DNA of 64,000 bases from Apostichopus japonicus (taxonomy: Eukaryota > Echinodermata > Holothuroidea > Aspidochirotida > Stichopodidae): NCBI RefSeq assembly GCF_037975245.1, contig NC_092580.1, forward strand, positions 2,766,501 through 2,830,500. Reading direction: 5' to 3'. The stretch's first letter is position 1, and every line of letters starts with the position of its first letter. This document shows, one piece after another, positions 41,387-54,214 of this stretch. The notes below the pieces were generated by a model. It was given only the letters and a program-made list of their open reading frames with translations. It ran no database searches and was not told the DNA's origin. The position numbers were made by a program, and so were the translations under genes.

Positions 41387-41762
41387 ATGGCAAGCCATAT
41401 GGGACAAAACCGTTTAATATATCTTCGCTTTAATACGAATATATACGTAATAATTATGATACATATGAGGATTATTTCGAATAAATACACGTATTAATTC
41501 GAATATTTTAATTCGAATATATACACGTATTAAACATGCTGTTGTTTAGATCAAGTAAACCTGCTCTGGGTGTACGTCACTAGAGACTAACTTTGCAATC
41601 TCTCATTTATTGCACTGGCGAGGCTACAGTATGATAATTATTGAAACCCGTTTGTGAAAGCTATATGCCAGTTATTTGTCTGATTTAATACGCGTATATA
41701 TTCTAATTAATACGCATATATATTCACATTTTATGCGGTGTTTGTCCCACATGGCTTGCCAT
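41387..41762. mobile_element. Inverted-repeat (foldback-like) element
   Basis: The left arm reads ATGGCAAGCCATATGGGACA and the right arm (41741-41762) is its complement with one difference. The interior has further inverted TAATACG / ATATATACG blocks on both sides, so the whole ~376 bp could fold back on itself. No clear target duplication is visible, although CGAAA occurs just outside both arms. No ORF. Confidence 0.6.
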
Positions 41763-43856
41763 ACGAAATTGAGTTCCGTTTACATTCATTTCACGAACGT
41801 AAACAAACGCTCGTAATCAAACGCACGCACAAACATAGCATACCTACGCATAAAAGCACCAACGCACATACAAAGTAAAGTGTGAGTTGAAGGACATCCT
41901 TACGGAAGAGACTTGTTCTGGAATATATAAGTTTTTATTTTACAAAATTAGAGAGAAAATGCAGTCGTAATTTAAATATACACGGAGGGAAACAGGTTTT
42001 CTTTTTTACGTATATATAGGCTGTATATATTTTCTAAAAACTTTTGTTAGGCTCAATTGGCTATAAACATACGAAGGGGGACCATTTTAATATGAAATAG
42101 CCAGAGTTTCGAAGAAATGTGATCTAGTTCCTTTAAACAAGTTAAATTGTAGCAATACCATTTGATTAACTTAACTTTGAAACCTGCAGTTATAGGGCTG
42201 GTAATTGTTGCATCACATAATTATAATTGACTTTTGACGATAAATTATATAAATTAATCATCATAAAAATACATTATTGAAGATAAAAGAGAAAGAGGGG
42301 AAAGGAAGAGATTTAGAGAGGGCTCATTTAACTGCTTTCATGTCAAATTGCATATTCCTCTAAGTCAATAGTCAATGTTGATGTAAGAAAGCCAAATTTG
42401 GTACCAGACCTACTTTCCTTGAATATAATTTTCTCCCTCTTTTTCCTGCAATCAGGATTTTGCTTATCACAGTCAAACCCTCTCTCTTAATACACATGTA
42501 ACGATAGCCTATGGCAGTATGAATGTATTATATTGTGTAATTCTGTGTAACTAATTTGGTGCAGGCACGGTCATGTTACACTATATATGCTCTATCCAAA
42601 TATATTAAACAGCAAATGGGATCAAAGGAATATTCTCTCCTTCTCTAACAGTATGTGGTTTTTTTTGAACGGTTTATACCGTCCTGTACTTTCGAGGAGA
42701 GACTATACAAGGTACGGTACGTTGTTGAAATTGTGTGCGTATTTAAGTGGAGACTGGAATATTTTGCCCCAGCGGCTGCCAATCTGCTTCCCCTCATCCG
42801 TTCCCGCCTCTAATTTTGCGGCTGCAAGATTATTCTGGCGTACGTTGTATATACAGCTGTAAACGCTCAATATAAAACGAACGCCGAGTTTTCTAAATTG
42901 GTGTAGCGCCACTACTTCGGAGGTTATGCGAAGAGGCAACCTGTTAGAATTTACACATACAACTGTTTACGTTTTATACGTACGTATTATTCCATTACGA
43001 ATGTATAATATCGCTGGTAGTGTCTATGAGGGATTTCACAACAACAAGCCTAATTGGTTTCATTGTGAATTCTTTTCTAAATGATATCATCCCAGATGGC
43101 TTTCGACGAAGAGCCAGTTAGAATGGGCCGTGAGAATGGTTAAACGATGGTTTCTATAGTATTGATATGTTATAGCCCAAGAAAACAAAATCAGTGCCAG
43201 ACTTTTCTACAGTCATTCCGGGTTTTACAAGGTTGTTCACATTTAAAATGTGCCTAATCTCTGGAATGCACCTTTAATGCATTGGCGGTGACATCGGCTC
43301 TTCAGTAAAGGTATATAATGTTAATGTCAGTTAAATTACTTTATAAATGAAAATAAAGCAAACAAACATATTCATTTAACTTCATATAAACAGCAGAGCA
43401 ACCTTGAATGAAATTTAACACCATTTGTCCTTGACAAAGTTGTAACATGTTATATGGACATGTCATTTGAGGTCATATTATTATTGCTTTTCATTGATTT
43501 TTGTCGTTGATCTGAGGACCTGACCTATTGGTATGTATGCATTAGACTCCATAGTACAGTCACTTTAACTGAGATGCTTCGTCCGTTTAAAGGATCATTT
43601 CTCAAAAATTTAAAATCTTACAAACATATAAGAAAAGCTGACAGTATAGTGTTTTTACACGGTCTACAACATAATTGGTGCCTAAATTCATCGTTCAAAC
43701 ACTCAACTCTCTTACAAGTGTGAGTAAGGGTAACAATTACTGGAATATTAATTTGTCGATCACTATATAGCCTATTTTCAAACGGATAAAAAACAACAAC
43801 AAACAAACAAGCAAACAACTACACACACACATGCACGTACACCCAAACGGTTGGTG

Positions 43857-44040
43857 CAGACTGCTACGTGATACCACACAGACCATATAGCAACATTCAA
43901 CACACCATAAAAATCAGATTTAGGAAACAACAAATATTTGAGGTTTCAAAAATATTCTAAACAGGCATAATATTTGTCAGGGGCATAATTGAGCTTAACC
44001 TAAATGCATAGTTGCCATCAGGAGTTACGGTTATGCATGA
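43857..44040 (+). repeat. Dispersed repeat, copy 1
   Basis: Starts CAGACTGCTACGTGATACC and ends near GTTACGGTTATGCAT. It matches 57200-57380 along its whole length in the same orientation, with scattered substitutions and small indels. It is non-coding and its class is unknown. Confidence 0.8.
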
Positions 44041-44304
44041 GAGAACAAATACATATAGGCTAATATAGAAACAATAATACGCATGGAACAAGGAGTTGAC
44101 GTCATCATCAAATTAAGGCAGCTATTGTTACTGATTCATGCAATTGGAATTTCACGATTTGGTATTATTCGGTACTAAAATCTTTGTGAGGCTAACGTGA
44201 ATATTAAGGATTCATTGCAAATAACGGAGAAGACATTGAAGATATTTGACATGATATATGTTGCATCATAATAAGTATATACCGACATGGAAATTATGAA
44301 AACT

Positions 44305-44423
44305 AACTCCTTAAACTGTCTTAAGACAGGTTAAGGAGTTGTTTCACTGCATAACTCTATTATTGTTACCTGTACGTAAATTTACGTACAGGTAACAATA
44401 ATAGAGTTATGCAGTGAAACAAC
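44305..44423. repeat. Two abutting palindromes
   Basis: The first (44305-44340) is a 36-bp palindrome with one mismatched pair, centred on CTTAAG. The second (44338-44423) is perfect: 43-bp arms meet without spacer at 44380/44381, at the centre of TGTACGTAAATTTACGTACA. They overlap by three bases. Spacer-free palindromes of this size usually arise by fold-back replication or are transposon-derived. Confidence 0.9.
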
Positions 44424-45027
44424 GCAGAGGAAAACGGCTGCCAGTATACTATATAGACGCACATATCGACAAATGACAACCCCGGCAAATTCCACAGAGT
44501 ATAGGAGATGGTGAGGGTGCGAGGTGGGGTGGGGATAAAGAACTGGGAAAGGGATAAAGAACTGGAATGGGGAGGAGCCTGAGAATTTCTACTGTTCTTT
44601 TTTCCCGCTAGTACCCCTAAACCCCACCCCACCACACCCGCTGGTTTATGCCAATATTCACCGTCAAATACTGCAAACATATATGGGGCGGATAGGTGTG
44701 CACTCCAGCAAAAGAGATGTAAATGTTTCCATACTTTTTATCACGCAGCGTCCCTTTCTAAGAAAAACGAACAGATCTAGATAAGAGATGGATAAACAAA
44801 TCCGTAAATGACCTACAGCGGTTGACCCTTGCCCTGGCTTAACTTTCGGAGAACTGGAGAAGTAGCTTGAAGATCTTCCCAAACCCTTCCCCCTCCTCAC
44901 CACCTGCCCCTCCTCCCCGTCCCACTTGCTCTTGTTTAACTTATTTTTCTACCTGAAGGGGGATGCCCCCCTCCCGCGGACGACCGAGGTAGTAGCAATA
45001 CCACTGGACGTATATACACCATCTATC

Positions 45028-45053
45028 CAGGGAGTTGTTATAACAACTCCCTG
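45028..45053. mobile_element. 26-bp palindromic insertion with 7-bp duplication
   Basis: A perfect palindrome made of CAGGGAGTTGTTA followed directly by its complement. ATCTATC flanks it on both sides (45021-45027 and 45054-45060). A degenerate 25-bp copy at 58701-58725 also has 7-bp flanking repeats. It may be the two inverted ends of a transposon with the whole interior deleted. Confidence 0.65.
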
Positions 45054-46019
45054 ATCTATCATGGTCAGCATTCTATCTATTCAACTCTGTCGGAAGAATT
45101 TACCGTGGACGTTACTTAGCCTTTTAATGGAGAGTGGTTCTGGTAACACACGTGAGACATTACCAAGGCATTGTGCGACAATGACACACATTTCGAGGAG
45201 CTGCAGTGCGTGTGTATCCCCGATCAATGGGTTTACAAGGTTTACCTTCTTTTTCGCCTCTAATGACTCGAGCAAGTGGAGTGTTTTATGCCACTATTAT
45301 TGTCTGTAAAGCGTCATTTCCGGTGTCTGAGGGTCATATGGCAAACATTTTTCGTCTTTGCGTTATTTTAGTGCTCCACTCAGATAGTGTCAAAGTTGTC
45401 CCTAGAAATTGCTGTGAAAAAGCAACCCCCACCCCCTTCCCACACACACCTACTTTGTGTAATAGCCTACTTACATATTAGTCTGTGCATGCAGTTCTCA
45501 GTTTAATGTTGATATTGCAAAGTGGGTAGTAGTTTATGCAGGATAACAGATCCCACCTTATTAGGTGAAAGTGAAGAAAGTTTGGTGCATGTCTATATTA
45601 GTTACAGTCATCAAAGGATGAGATGTTTGCACGAGTAGTGGCCTGAGTGTGTCGTTTTGCATACACAGCTTTGTCCGAACATGGTTAGTGAATATCAACA
45701 GGCCTTAAAATCATAGATGAGTCAATTTAGGCAAATGGCCTATAAATTTAGGAACTGTCCAAAACATACCTAGCTATGCTGAGTAGGATATGGCCTACCT
45801 CAAACCTCAGATTACTGCCTGGGCCTATACTGCTTATGCCCTTTTACCAAAGTTACAGTGTTGAGAATATGTTGCAATGGAGGATGTGTTTGAATATTTG
45901 TACACTTCTAGGCTAGATATGGTAACAGACTGAAATATTCTAGGTTTAATTTAATACCTAGGCTAACCTAAGTTAGACCAAGGGCAAGGCTACGTACATA
46001 GACCTAAGTTAAGCAAAGC

Positions 46020-46649
46020 CAAGGGCGGCGGAACCGGGGGGGGCACAGGGGGCACGTGCCCCCCACTTTCCCTCAGGTTAAAAATGTGCCCTTTTTCTAC
46101 ATAAAAATTGAGGTGTCTCAAGTGTTGCAAGAGGCCAGCCTGAACCAGAATGAACACTCGGGAAGGGCCATTTCCTGCCATCTGAGGGGTTTGTAAAACC
46201 AAAAATTTTCTAGTACGCTCCGCGCCAACCGATGGTGGCGCTCCGCTCAGATAATCGTGCATACAACTTTGCAAATACTGGCTACGCCCCTGACTTTTAG
46301 TAAATTCCTGTGGGTCAAACTCAAAGCTATTTCGAATGGAAATTTTTTTTAAGATATTAACAAGAAATAAACTCTAATTCGGAAGATTCCTACATTAGCA
46401 ACTAGCATGATTTCACCTCATTTTGTCTCAAAAGCAAACTTGTTCCTTGTTTCCCAATTTGCACATTGGATATTGCAGTGCTAGTATGCATATTTTCCTT
46501 GAGTGATGTGTATACGCAAATAAGATAATGAAATAAGAGTTATAAAGGGTACTAAATATTAGGCTACATCATTCCAATCGAATTTCTGCAAAGTGCCCTT
46601 TGATGTCGGTGCCCCCCCCCCCAGATTAAAAGTGCTTCCGCCGCCCTTG
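46020..46649. mobile_element. hAT-type element, GGGCGGCGGAA family
   Basis: 630 bp with perfect 14-bp terminal inverted repeats CAAGGGCGGCGGAA / TTCCGCCGCCCTTG. The perfect 8-bp target duplication AGCAAAGC occurs at 46012-46019 and 46650-46657. There is no transposase ORF. G and C runs sit just inside both ends. The interior includes GGCTACGCCCCTG (46281-46293), which looks like the end of another hAT-type element, so it may be composite. Confidence 0.88.
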
Positions 46650-47386
46650 AGCAAAGCCTATATGTTTCTAGTAGGCTATTGAATTGTTAATGATAAGCCC
46701 ATGACATCATAAATAGTCATTCCATGTAGTTCTGACATGTGGATCTATCGTTGGGATACAGTTTTAAGTAAATTTTAGGTGGTAATAATTGTTGTCATTT
46801 GGCTTTAGTCATATCGAATTCGAAAGCACAGCTGTAATCGGTTTAGGAACCTAGGCTAACTATATCCAGGATCCTTTGGATAACAATACAGCAGCTGAGC
46901 AGACGACACTAGTAAAGTTATTAGATTCCTATGTAAAAAGACGTAGTGTTTGTATTACGCTCCGTTACTTTCTTGTCGTGCAAGCAACGCGCCACCAGTT
47001 GGATGAGTGGCTTTAGTATATGTCGCATGACGTCATTCTCTCTAATTCAATTTCTATGATAGCAACGTAACTCTTTCGCCATGATTGCGCTACAGCACTG
47101 ACACTACCATAGATCTATTTTGATAGGTGTAACATACTGTGACACCGTCACCTTCCCTCGGGGACAGTTGGAAGTCTGACCCCGTGACCTCGAAGAAAGA
47201 TCAATATGAGTGAATATCAATATGAGTGATAGGCTATGTACACCGTAACAATTGTACGGAATCCATGATGTTATTGTTACCTGTACTTGGTACAGGATAC
47301 GTGTAACTATGGCTGCGTGACTGATCCTGTATATGCCAACATCATATACCACGCAGACAGAGAGAGAGATTGAATTATCTGACGCC

Positions 47387-50300
47387 ATGGATTCGGTAGT
47401 TTCAAACCTAACGACTGGAACAGTTTCTCCAGTTGTTATATTTCTTTCGTTCTTTCTCCTCGGCGCTGTTCTGTACTTTCGTCGTCCAAGTAACGTGCCA
47501 CCTGGACCATTTATTCCATTCGGGTTACTGTTTCGCAGACAGAATGTCTACATAAATCTCACCAAGTTTTCTCATGAGTATGGTCCAATTTATAGTTTTC
47601 GATTAACTGGCCGGATGCTCACCGTTGTGATAAACAGTGCCAGTTTAGTGAGAGAGGCCTTAGTGGATCAAGCAGACATATTCTCTGAGAGATCTGTAAG
47701 CGCTGCAGTATTGCTTATAAATGGAGGCGCTAAAGGTAACACCCACCCACTACAAGTTAGTCCGTAGTTAACTGTAGTTTCAATGTAACCTAGAGGATTA
47801 TGCCGGGCGGCATTTGAGTTTCTTGTCCATGTCTATAGCCCAGTATATTATCATGTAGGTACAAATGTTGCTTGATTGGACTACATATATGTAGTGTGTA
47901 GATCTCACTTACTAGGGTAAGCATAAACAAAGAAGTCTATTGAAATTGATGGTGGTGGTCATGGTCATTTGAGGTCAGTATTCGTCATTTTGAGGTAAAC
48001 ACACGTGAAAATTTGAACTTTCATCGTAAGTGCAACGCGGAGGTATTATAGTCAGTCTTGCAGGATCACGTTCAATACGTGGTATTTATATTCATCTTAG
48101 TGAGTATAACAACGGTATTGCTTTGAATATACTAGGCCAAGGGTCATTCAAGGTCAATGGAGGTTCAAACCTGAAATCTCTGTTCACCGCACACTGAACA
48201 ATTCATAAGCGAACACAACAACCGTTTCCTTTTTCTCTTAACGACCGGCGCACAGTTAAAGAGATACTCCGGTGATAGACAATGTAACACTTATATGCAG
48301 GCCTGTACGGAAGAGTGAATAATATGCCCTGATTGATATAATTGATAATCCTATCTCAACAGTGGCGTAGGAAGGTACTTTTGAGTGGGGGGGGGGGGGG
48401 GCCAGCCCCCCGGTTCCTACGCCCTTGTATCTCAATATATTGTCCCTATAACTCATAATAAGATTGACGGTTGTAACGTATTTTGACTGGCTGTAGCTTC
48501 GATTCTTCCCAGGAGTAGATCACAGTAAGTGGTTTGTGATGTCATAACCCTATTGTTATCTTTTTGTTGATTTATCATTTAAATCTTATACATTTGGAAT
48601 GTTTGCTTAGCTGTGAACGTTTTTAGTATTCAGAATTTCATTAAAATCCTTTTTTTTTGGGGGGGGGGGGGGCTTAGAACTGTCTTCCATTTGTGAATAA
48701 GGGAGTTAAATATTAAAAAATAAATAAGATTTCCAGTAATTAGAAAGTGACACCAGATATAGTCTCCGTACAAAATGCCACAAAGATGGAAATGTCCACC
48801 ATTTTTTTCCATTATTCAATCAACTTCAGCCACTGGAATATCCCTTTAATCCGGCCGCACACCGATCGACTGAACGCGCGATCGACCCAACTCGACTGTC
48901 GCCGTTAAACCAGGTTTACAAATCATGGATAGCCGACTGAGCAGTGTGATTTTATGTCGCATACAAAATCATAGCCCCCGTGATCTAGTGATTGGTTAAA
49001 TCACGTTGTTACTGGGTCGTTGAACCTCGTGAATCCTCCCCCACCCCCCCCCCCGCATACCGCCGAAGCGGAGTGAATTTTCCCAATGAATCCCGTGCGA
49101 TGCAATACTGTCATGGCGATTTGTTATGTCTTACACGACACGGCCTCTTATAATTATATGCTTATTTTATTGCAATCGGTTATTTAAATTATTTATATGA
49201 AGACCCTCTATCTGCTTGCAAATATTTTCTTTCTGTTTGAGTATATACTTGACAGACATCTTATCTTCGTGCTTTTATACGAACAGCTTTTACAATGTCA
49301 AGTTTATATACCTATATGCCATGTAATAAGTCCACCTTCGCCCCCCCCCCCCAAAAAAAAAAAAAAAGGAAAGATATTTTTTTATGACTTGTACGTTGCA
49401 AATCAATCCAGGTTTATGGTTTGTGAGAAGTAGTCATTGCCCTGTATATACTATGAAATATCATGTTGGGACATTCAACCCTACATTATGAAACCGCATA
49501 CAGATCTAGCGAGTTTCCTGCTTGTTATTCAAGAGAGGATTCGTACGACAAATTCTCGAAAGAAAATATTGGCTAGATTCTTTGGAAAAGCACGTCATAA
49601 TAAAACATATATAATAAACGTTTGATAATGTTAATTACGTGACACTAAGGCTAGTTTGTAAACACGGACCCGTAAAATGAACATATTTCCAATCCATTAA
49701 AATAACTATCACAGGGTAATCAATTAAAATGTTATAACAAATTAAGAGAGTACCAGACAAACGAATACTATAGAGAGGCGGAGATAGAGAGAAATGGAGA
49801 TACAGAGAAACAAATACACACAAACTAAAAAGTTAAGCAAAGGGAACAGACAAAGTATGCACAATAACTTCTGATTTGACGAGAGCTACCAGATTTGAAG
49901 TATCTATACTTAAAGGAGCATTCCAATAATATAATGGATCGTTATTTTCTAAAGCCAAACATGGCTAAAGACGCATTGGGTGAACTGCATGCACCGATTT
50001 GCATGTAGCAATTTGAACTTCGATGATATACAGGTCTAATCGGACCAAAAAATGTTTATACTCTTAATTACTTTCCTATTAGGGAGTTTTTTATTTGGCA
50101 ATGGCGAAGAATGGAAAGAACTCCGTAGATTTGGTTCACACGCGTTGCGTAGTTTCGGCGTCGGAAAGAGAAGTTTGGGTCGGAAGATACACGAAGAAGC
50201 TCGACATCTTGTGAATGCGATCCTAAGTCTCAAGGGTAACCCGTTTGATCCCGTACATGTCATCAGCAATGCGGTTTCAAACATTATATGCAGTATCAGC

Positions 50301-52834
50301 TTTGGAGATCGGTAAGTTTCATCCTTAACTAACGACAGTGTTTTTTTTTTCAATTTGGAGATCGCAGTAGCAGCGCAATGAGATAATTGGTTAACACATC
50401 TTCTTGATGATCATATTCAACATGTGACTGAACACGTGCTATCTTCACCGTGGTTGTGTTTAGAAGCTCCTGGGCCCGGGATTTCTCCCTTTTTCAATCT
50501 CTTGGCGTTGGCGTCTAAGTGTACCTTTCCACGATCTTTGGCCAGAAAAATCTAAGCGTTCACAAATTTCACTACCAGTTTTGTTTTCCTATCTATTTGC
50601 TGCTCACCAGTTACGAGTATGATGACCCAAATTTCCAAAAGCTCCTCTACAACTTGCGATGTCTCACGTCGCAGACCCCCGGCATTCTTCCTCAGTTGTT
50701 CCCATATGTCATTTACTTACCACCGTATCGCAGAAGTTTGAAAAGAAACATATTTCTGAGGTCGTTTATAGCAGATGTAGTGGAGGAACACCGAGCATCG
50801 CTCGATCCCAACGACGTAAGAGACATCATTGATATGTTCCTGCTTGAAGCTGATAAGGGGAAGGTTGGTGACAACGGTGTCATTTTCGATAAGAGCAGGG
50901 TGTGGAGAACAATTTTTGACCTCTTTGGTGCCGGCACAGACACCACCTCGAATTCTCTCTTGTGGGCTATTGCCATCTTTTGTCACTACCCAGATGTCCA
51001 GAAGAAGGTAAGAGCGTATACGTCTATTGAATCATCATTGTGCATCTTATTATATACACGGCAAACCCTTATGCCCGTCTCGACGGTCTTCTTGGAAACC
51101 ATATTACAGTATGTAATAATCAAACCAATCATGTTGATATAATTTGTTGCCATAAATCTGGCCCATTTGTAGCATAATAAAGATTGACTGAAAAATCCAA
51201 CAATAAACATTGTTTATGCTTACACGTGACAGAATGTTTTGGACTTTTCGTTCGCTCGTCCTCTGGGAACAGATCAACATTACAACGTCATTTTTCTGAG
51301 AAAATGATTTAGACTACACAATGGTAGCACAAAAGACCGTTTAGACCGTCGAAATTGAATGCTTCAAGCGGTTTTACTTCCGTACGCCCTCCTTTTTCTG
51401 CTTGTTAAACCAAACTGGTTTTCCAAGGAGGTCTGACCAATATAAACGTTTATATTGGTCAGACCTCCTTGGAAAACAAGTTTGGTTTAACAAGCAGAAA
51501 AAGGAGGGAATTGATTGCCTCCCGTACACTATGCACGGCAGCCCTTGGTATATGGGTTCATATGAAATCCTAGTACTAATGCAGCCAGGGAGGATTAGGG
51601 TATATTATGCGTTCCAACTTTATACACCACAAAAATGATCCCTATCCCAAGACAGATGTTTGCGCTGGGATTCGTTCACCATCGCATATTGATGAAAACA
51701 TCTTACGGTTTCCCTTAGCTTGTTGCCTCTCATGTTTCCACCTGTTCAGTAGCCCGCTCCATTCATATCATGAACACATGAAGCATATATCGCCCTCATT
51801 GAAGAGCCCAACCCTGCTCCCTACCCGGGCGTCATTAGTGTTTGTAATGTTATGTACAAGAAAGCTTTACGATGATTTGCAACTTTGCATCATTCTCATA
51901 AATGTAGAGATTTGGTCGATATTAAAAGTGTGCATCTTGAATTCTAGTATGGCTAAAAATCATTACTAACACTCAAATGTATTATTTTTCTTGTACTTTA
52001 TGATATAACATGGCTTCACTTTATACCCTAATGTTATCCTTTAATGGATGAAGTTTTGTTTGATTATTTTACGTACAGATGTATGAAGAGATTACCAGAG
52101 TTGTTGGATCCGAAAAGTTTCCGGTCTACGAAGATCGCTTCGATTTGCCTTACACAGAGGCAGTCATTTTGGAAGTTCAAAGGTTCCGTCCAGTAGCCCC
52201 TCTGGTACCCCATGGCGCCAAGCAATCTACAACGTTGGGTGGATATCATATTCCCAAGGGATCTAGAATACTCGTTAATCTTTGGGCTACCCACCATGAT
52301 CCTCAGGAGTGGAAGGACCCTGAACGTTTTCATCCGGAGAGATTCCTAGACGATAACGGGAATGTTATACATCCTGAGGCACATACACCCTTCAGTATGG
52401 GTGGGTCAAAGTTTATATATATTATGACAATTTACGATTAAATGACATATGCAAGATGCAGTAAACACATCATATAGTCCGGTACACGAAAAAAATCTGG
52501 TTAGATTAAACATGAAATTGTTTAATACTTTAATGAATGTATATATAGGCTCAGATACTTATTTAAAAACAGATCGCAAACTAGTTAAAGGATAAACTTT
52601 ATTTAAAGAAAGAAAGTAGTTGAGATCTCCATTTCATAACAATGATCGAAAGTTTAGATCTAGCAATGATCTATTTGAAGAAGCGTTAACATGCATGTTA
52701 AATTGATGCCCAATGATAGTGCACAATAGTTTGTTTTTCCGTTGTAAGCACTTGAATTAAGATTTAATATTGGGCAGATTCAACTCTACTAATGGCCGAG
52801 TGTGACTAGCTTAATATTACCCGAATACGATGCT

Positions 52835-52929
<95 letters not shown>

Positions 52930-53567
52930 CATTAATACGTTAAAGCCAGGTAGTGTCATGACCATTATGCTATCCTATAGTTACCCTAAATATGTTATTA
53001 AAGCGAAAACGTTTTGAACACTGTGTCATCACTTCATGTCACGTCTATACTAAACTTCGCACGATGTTCAATGTGAGGTTTATAGACCGGGTGCCAAAAA
53101 GTTTTATCTCGCCGAAAAGAGACAATGCATGGGTTTGATAGGCTGGTTATGTTAGTATATATGGTAAAGATTCAACCGGATGTATTGCTGCCGGGTCCCA
53201 CCATGTACGAGTGGCATAAGGGCCCAATAAAAGGGGGTCAAAAATGCATTTATTTGGATGGCGTTTTAGAATGTCGACAATATTCATACCATGTCATATT
53301 TGGAACGTTTTAGGACTTTCAGAATGAGGTATATGTTTCTAATTAATTCATTACTTAATTTTTATTTGTGACGTTTCAGGGCGCAGAATCTGCCTTGGAG
53401 AATCCCTGGCCAAAATGGAATTGTTTCTCTTTTTGACCTGCCTTGTGCAACGATTTCGGTTTTTCGTTCCCGATGGTCACGAGTTGCCATCATTAAATGG
53501 AATCCACGGAGTGACCCTCAGTCCCGTTTCGTATAAGATATGTGCTGAACCTATAGGACTTGAATAA
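47387..53567 (+). CDS. Cytochrome P450, CYP2 clan (CYP2U1-like), upstream copy, 5 exons
   Basis: Haem-thiolate mono-oxygenase, expected on the endoplasmic reticulum. Exons: 47387-47735, 50083-50311, 50611-51007, 52079-52400, 53380-53567; 1485 nt, 494 aa, introns in phases 1, 2, 0 and 1. I chose the ATG at 47387 (GACGCCATGG context) over an in-frame ATG at 47333 because it places the membrane anchor (about 14-31) at the N-terminus. The hinge is VPPGP (37-41), the C-helix has WKELR, the I-helix AGTDTT (300-305), the K-helix EVQR (357-360) and PERF is at 411-414. The haem loop FSMGRRICLG has Cys437 and is created only by joining exons 4 and 5. Five coding exons are also the layout of vertebrate CYP2U1 and CYP2R1. 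The substrate cannot be inferred. Intron 1 carries a 68-bp MITE and intron 3 a 122-bp palindrome. Confidence 0.94.
48360..48427. mobile_element. 68-bp hAT-type micro-MITE, GGCGTAGGAA family
   Basis: Begins CAGTGGCGTAGGAAGG and ends GGTTCCTACGCCCTTG, the same termini as the element at 2329-2682, separated only by a G run and a short C-rich stretch. TATCTCAA flanks both sides (48352-48359 and 48428-48435), a perfect 8-bp target duplication. It is almost nothing but the two ends and lies in intron 1 of the upstream P450 gene. Confidence 0.9.
51387..51508. repeat. 122-bp spacer-free palindrome
   Basis: Two 61-bp arms meet at 51447/51448, inside TATAAACGTTTATA. They are complementary except for one position (CCAAACTGG on the left against CAAGTTTGG on the right). 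The outer ends are CCCTCC and GGAGGG. No flanking duplication was found. It lies in intron 3 of the upstream P450 gene, so its transcript would fold into a long hairpin. Confidence 0.93.
52836..52925. repeat. (TA)n microsatellite
   Basis: An AT dinucleotide run of over 80 bp in intron 4 of the upstream P450 gene. It yields a spurious Tyr-Ile ORF. Confidence 0.95.
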
Positions 53568-54214
53568 TAATCCCTTTGGTTATAAAAAAATATATCCTGA
53601 TGCTCCATGATGTAGACAAGGTTGCCAGACATTGTAGCATAAGTCTTTTTCGCTCCCCATTCCTGCTCAAGACACCGCCTAACAACGTCACCGTCGAAAT
53701 AACCCAGCAGTCTGACTTCTTTCGAAGGACTAATCTCAATTCGGGGAGCATCACCGCAGTGCAACTATGGCCAACGTAGTTACATCAACAGCTCTACGCC
53801 ATGACATATCGAAGAAATCACATTCCATAATTCACAAAATCAGGCTTCGGGTTTCTCATTTTACACATGTAATACTGAACCATTTTGTCTGCCATGGCGC
53901 AGCTGACATATATGTTGTAAAATATACTAGGTTCGTTGAGTTCAATTATTAAAAGTCGAAGTTATTATTGCAAGATTAACAACAGAGCATGCGACATTGG
54001 TGGGCGTTACCATAACAATATTTTCCGACGTAGTCGTCAAACGACGGGTTTGCATAAAATTGAACGGTTTTGTGTAGTTTTGCGTTACAAAAAAGTTGAT
54101 CTGAGGTGACAAGATTTTCTCGTTGGATACTAAAACGATCATTAAGAGCAGAAAGTGTACTCTATAGGTAGAATGCTAATTAAAGGATGGCTTTAGGCTG
54201 AATTTTAGTTTTGA

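Larger units (their letters stand above)
41004..47386. other. Gene-free region rich in inverted repeats
   Basis: Between the GPCR and the first P450. It holds an inverted-repeat element (41387-41762), a dispersed repeat (43857-44040), two abutting palindromes (44305-44423), a 26-bp palindromic insertion (45028-45053) and a hAT-type element (46020-46649). A stretch at 45061-45309 is open on both strands (82 and 64 codons) with somewhat coding-like composition, but I recognise no family in it. Confidence 0.5.

Noticed and set aside
45061-45309. Region open on both strands (82 and 64 codons), possible exon
   Set aside because: No family recognised and no consistent flanking splice sites; kept only as a note in the gene-free region.
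48968-49035. A-box-like GTGATCTAGTGATTGG suggesting a tRNA or SINE
   Set aside because: No B box at the right distance and no cloverleaf pairing.
53477-53764. 95-aa minus-strand ORF at the end of the first P450
   Set aside because: It is antisense to the haem-binding exon and 3' UTR, with no recognisable domain.
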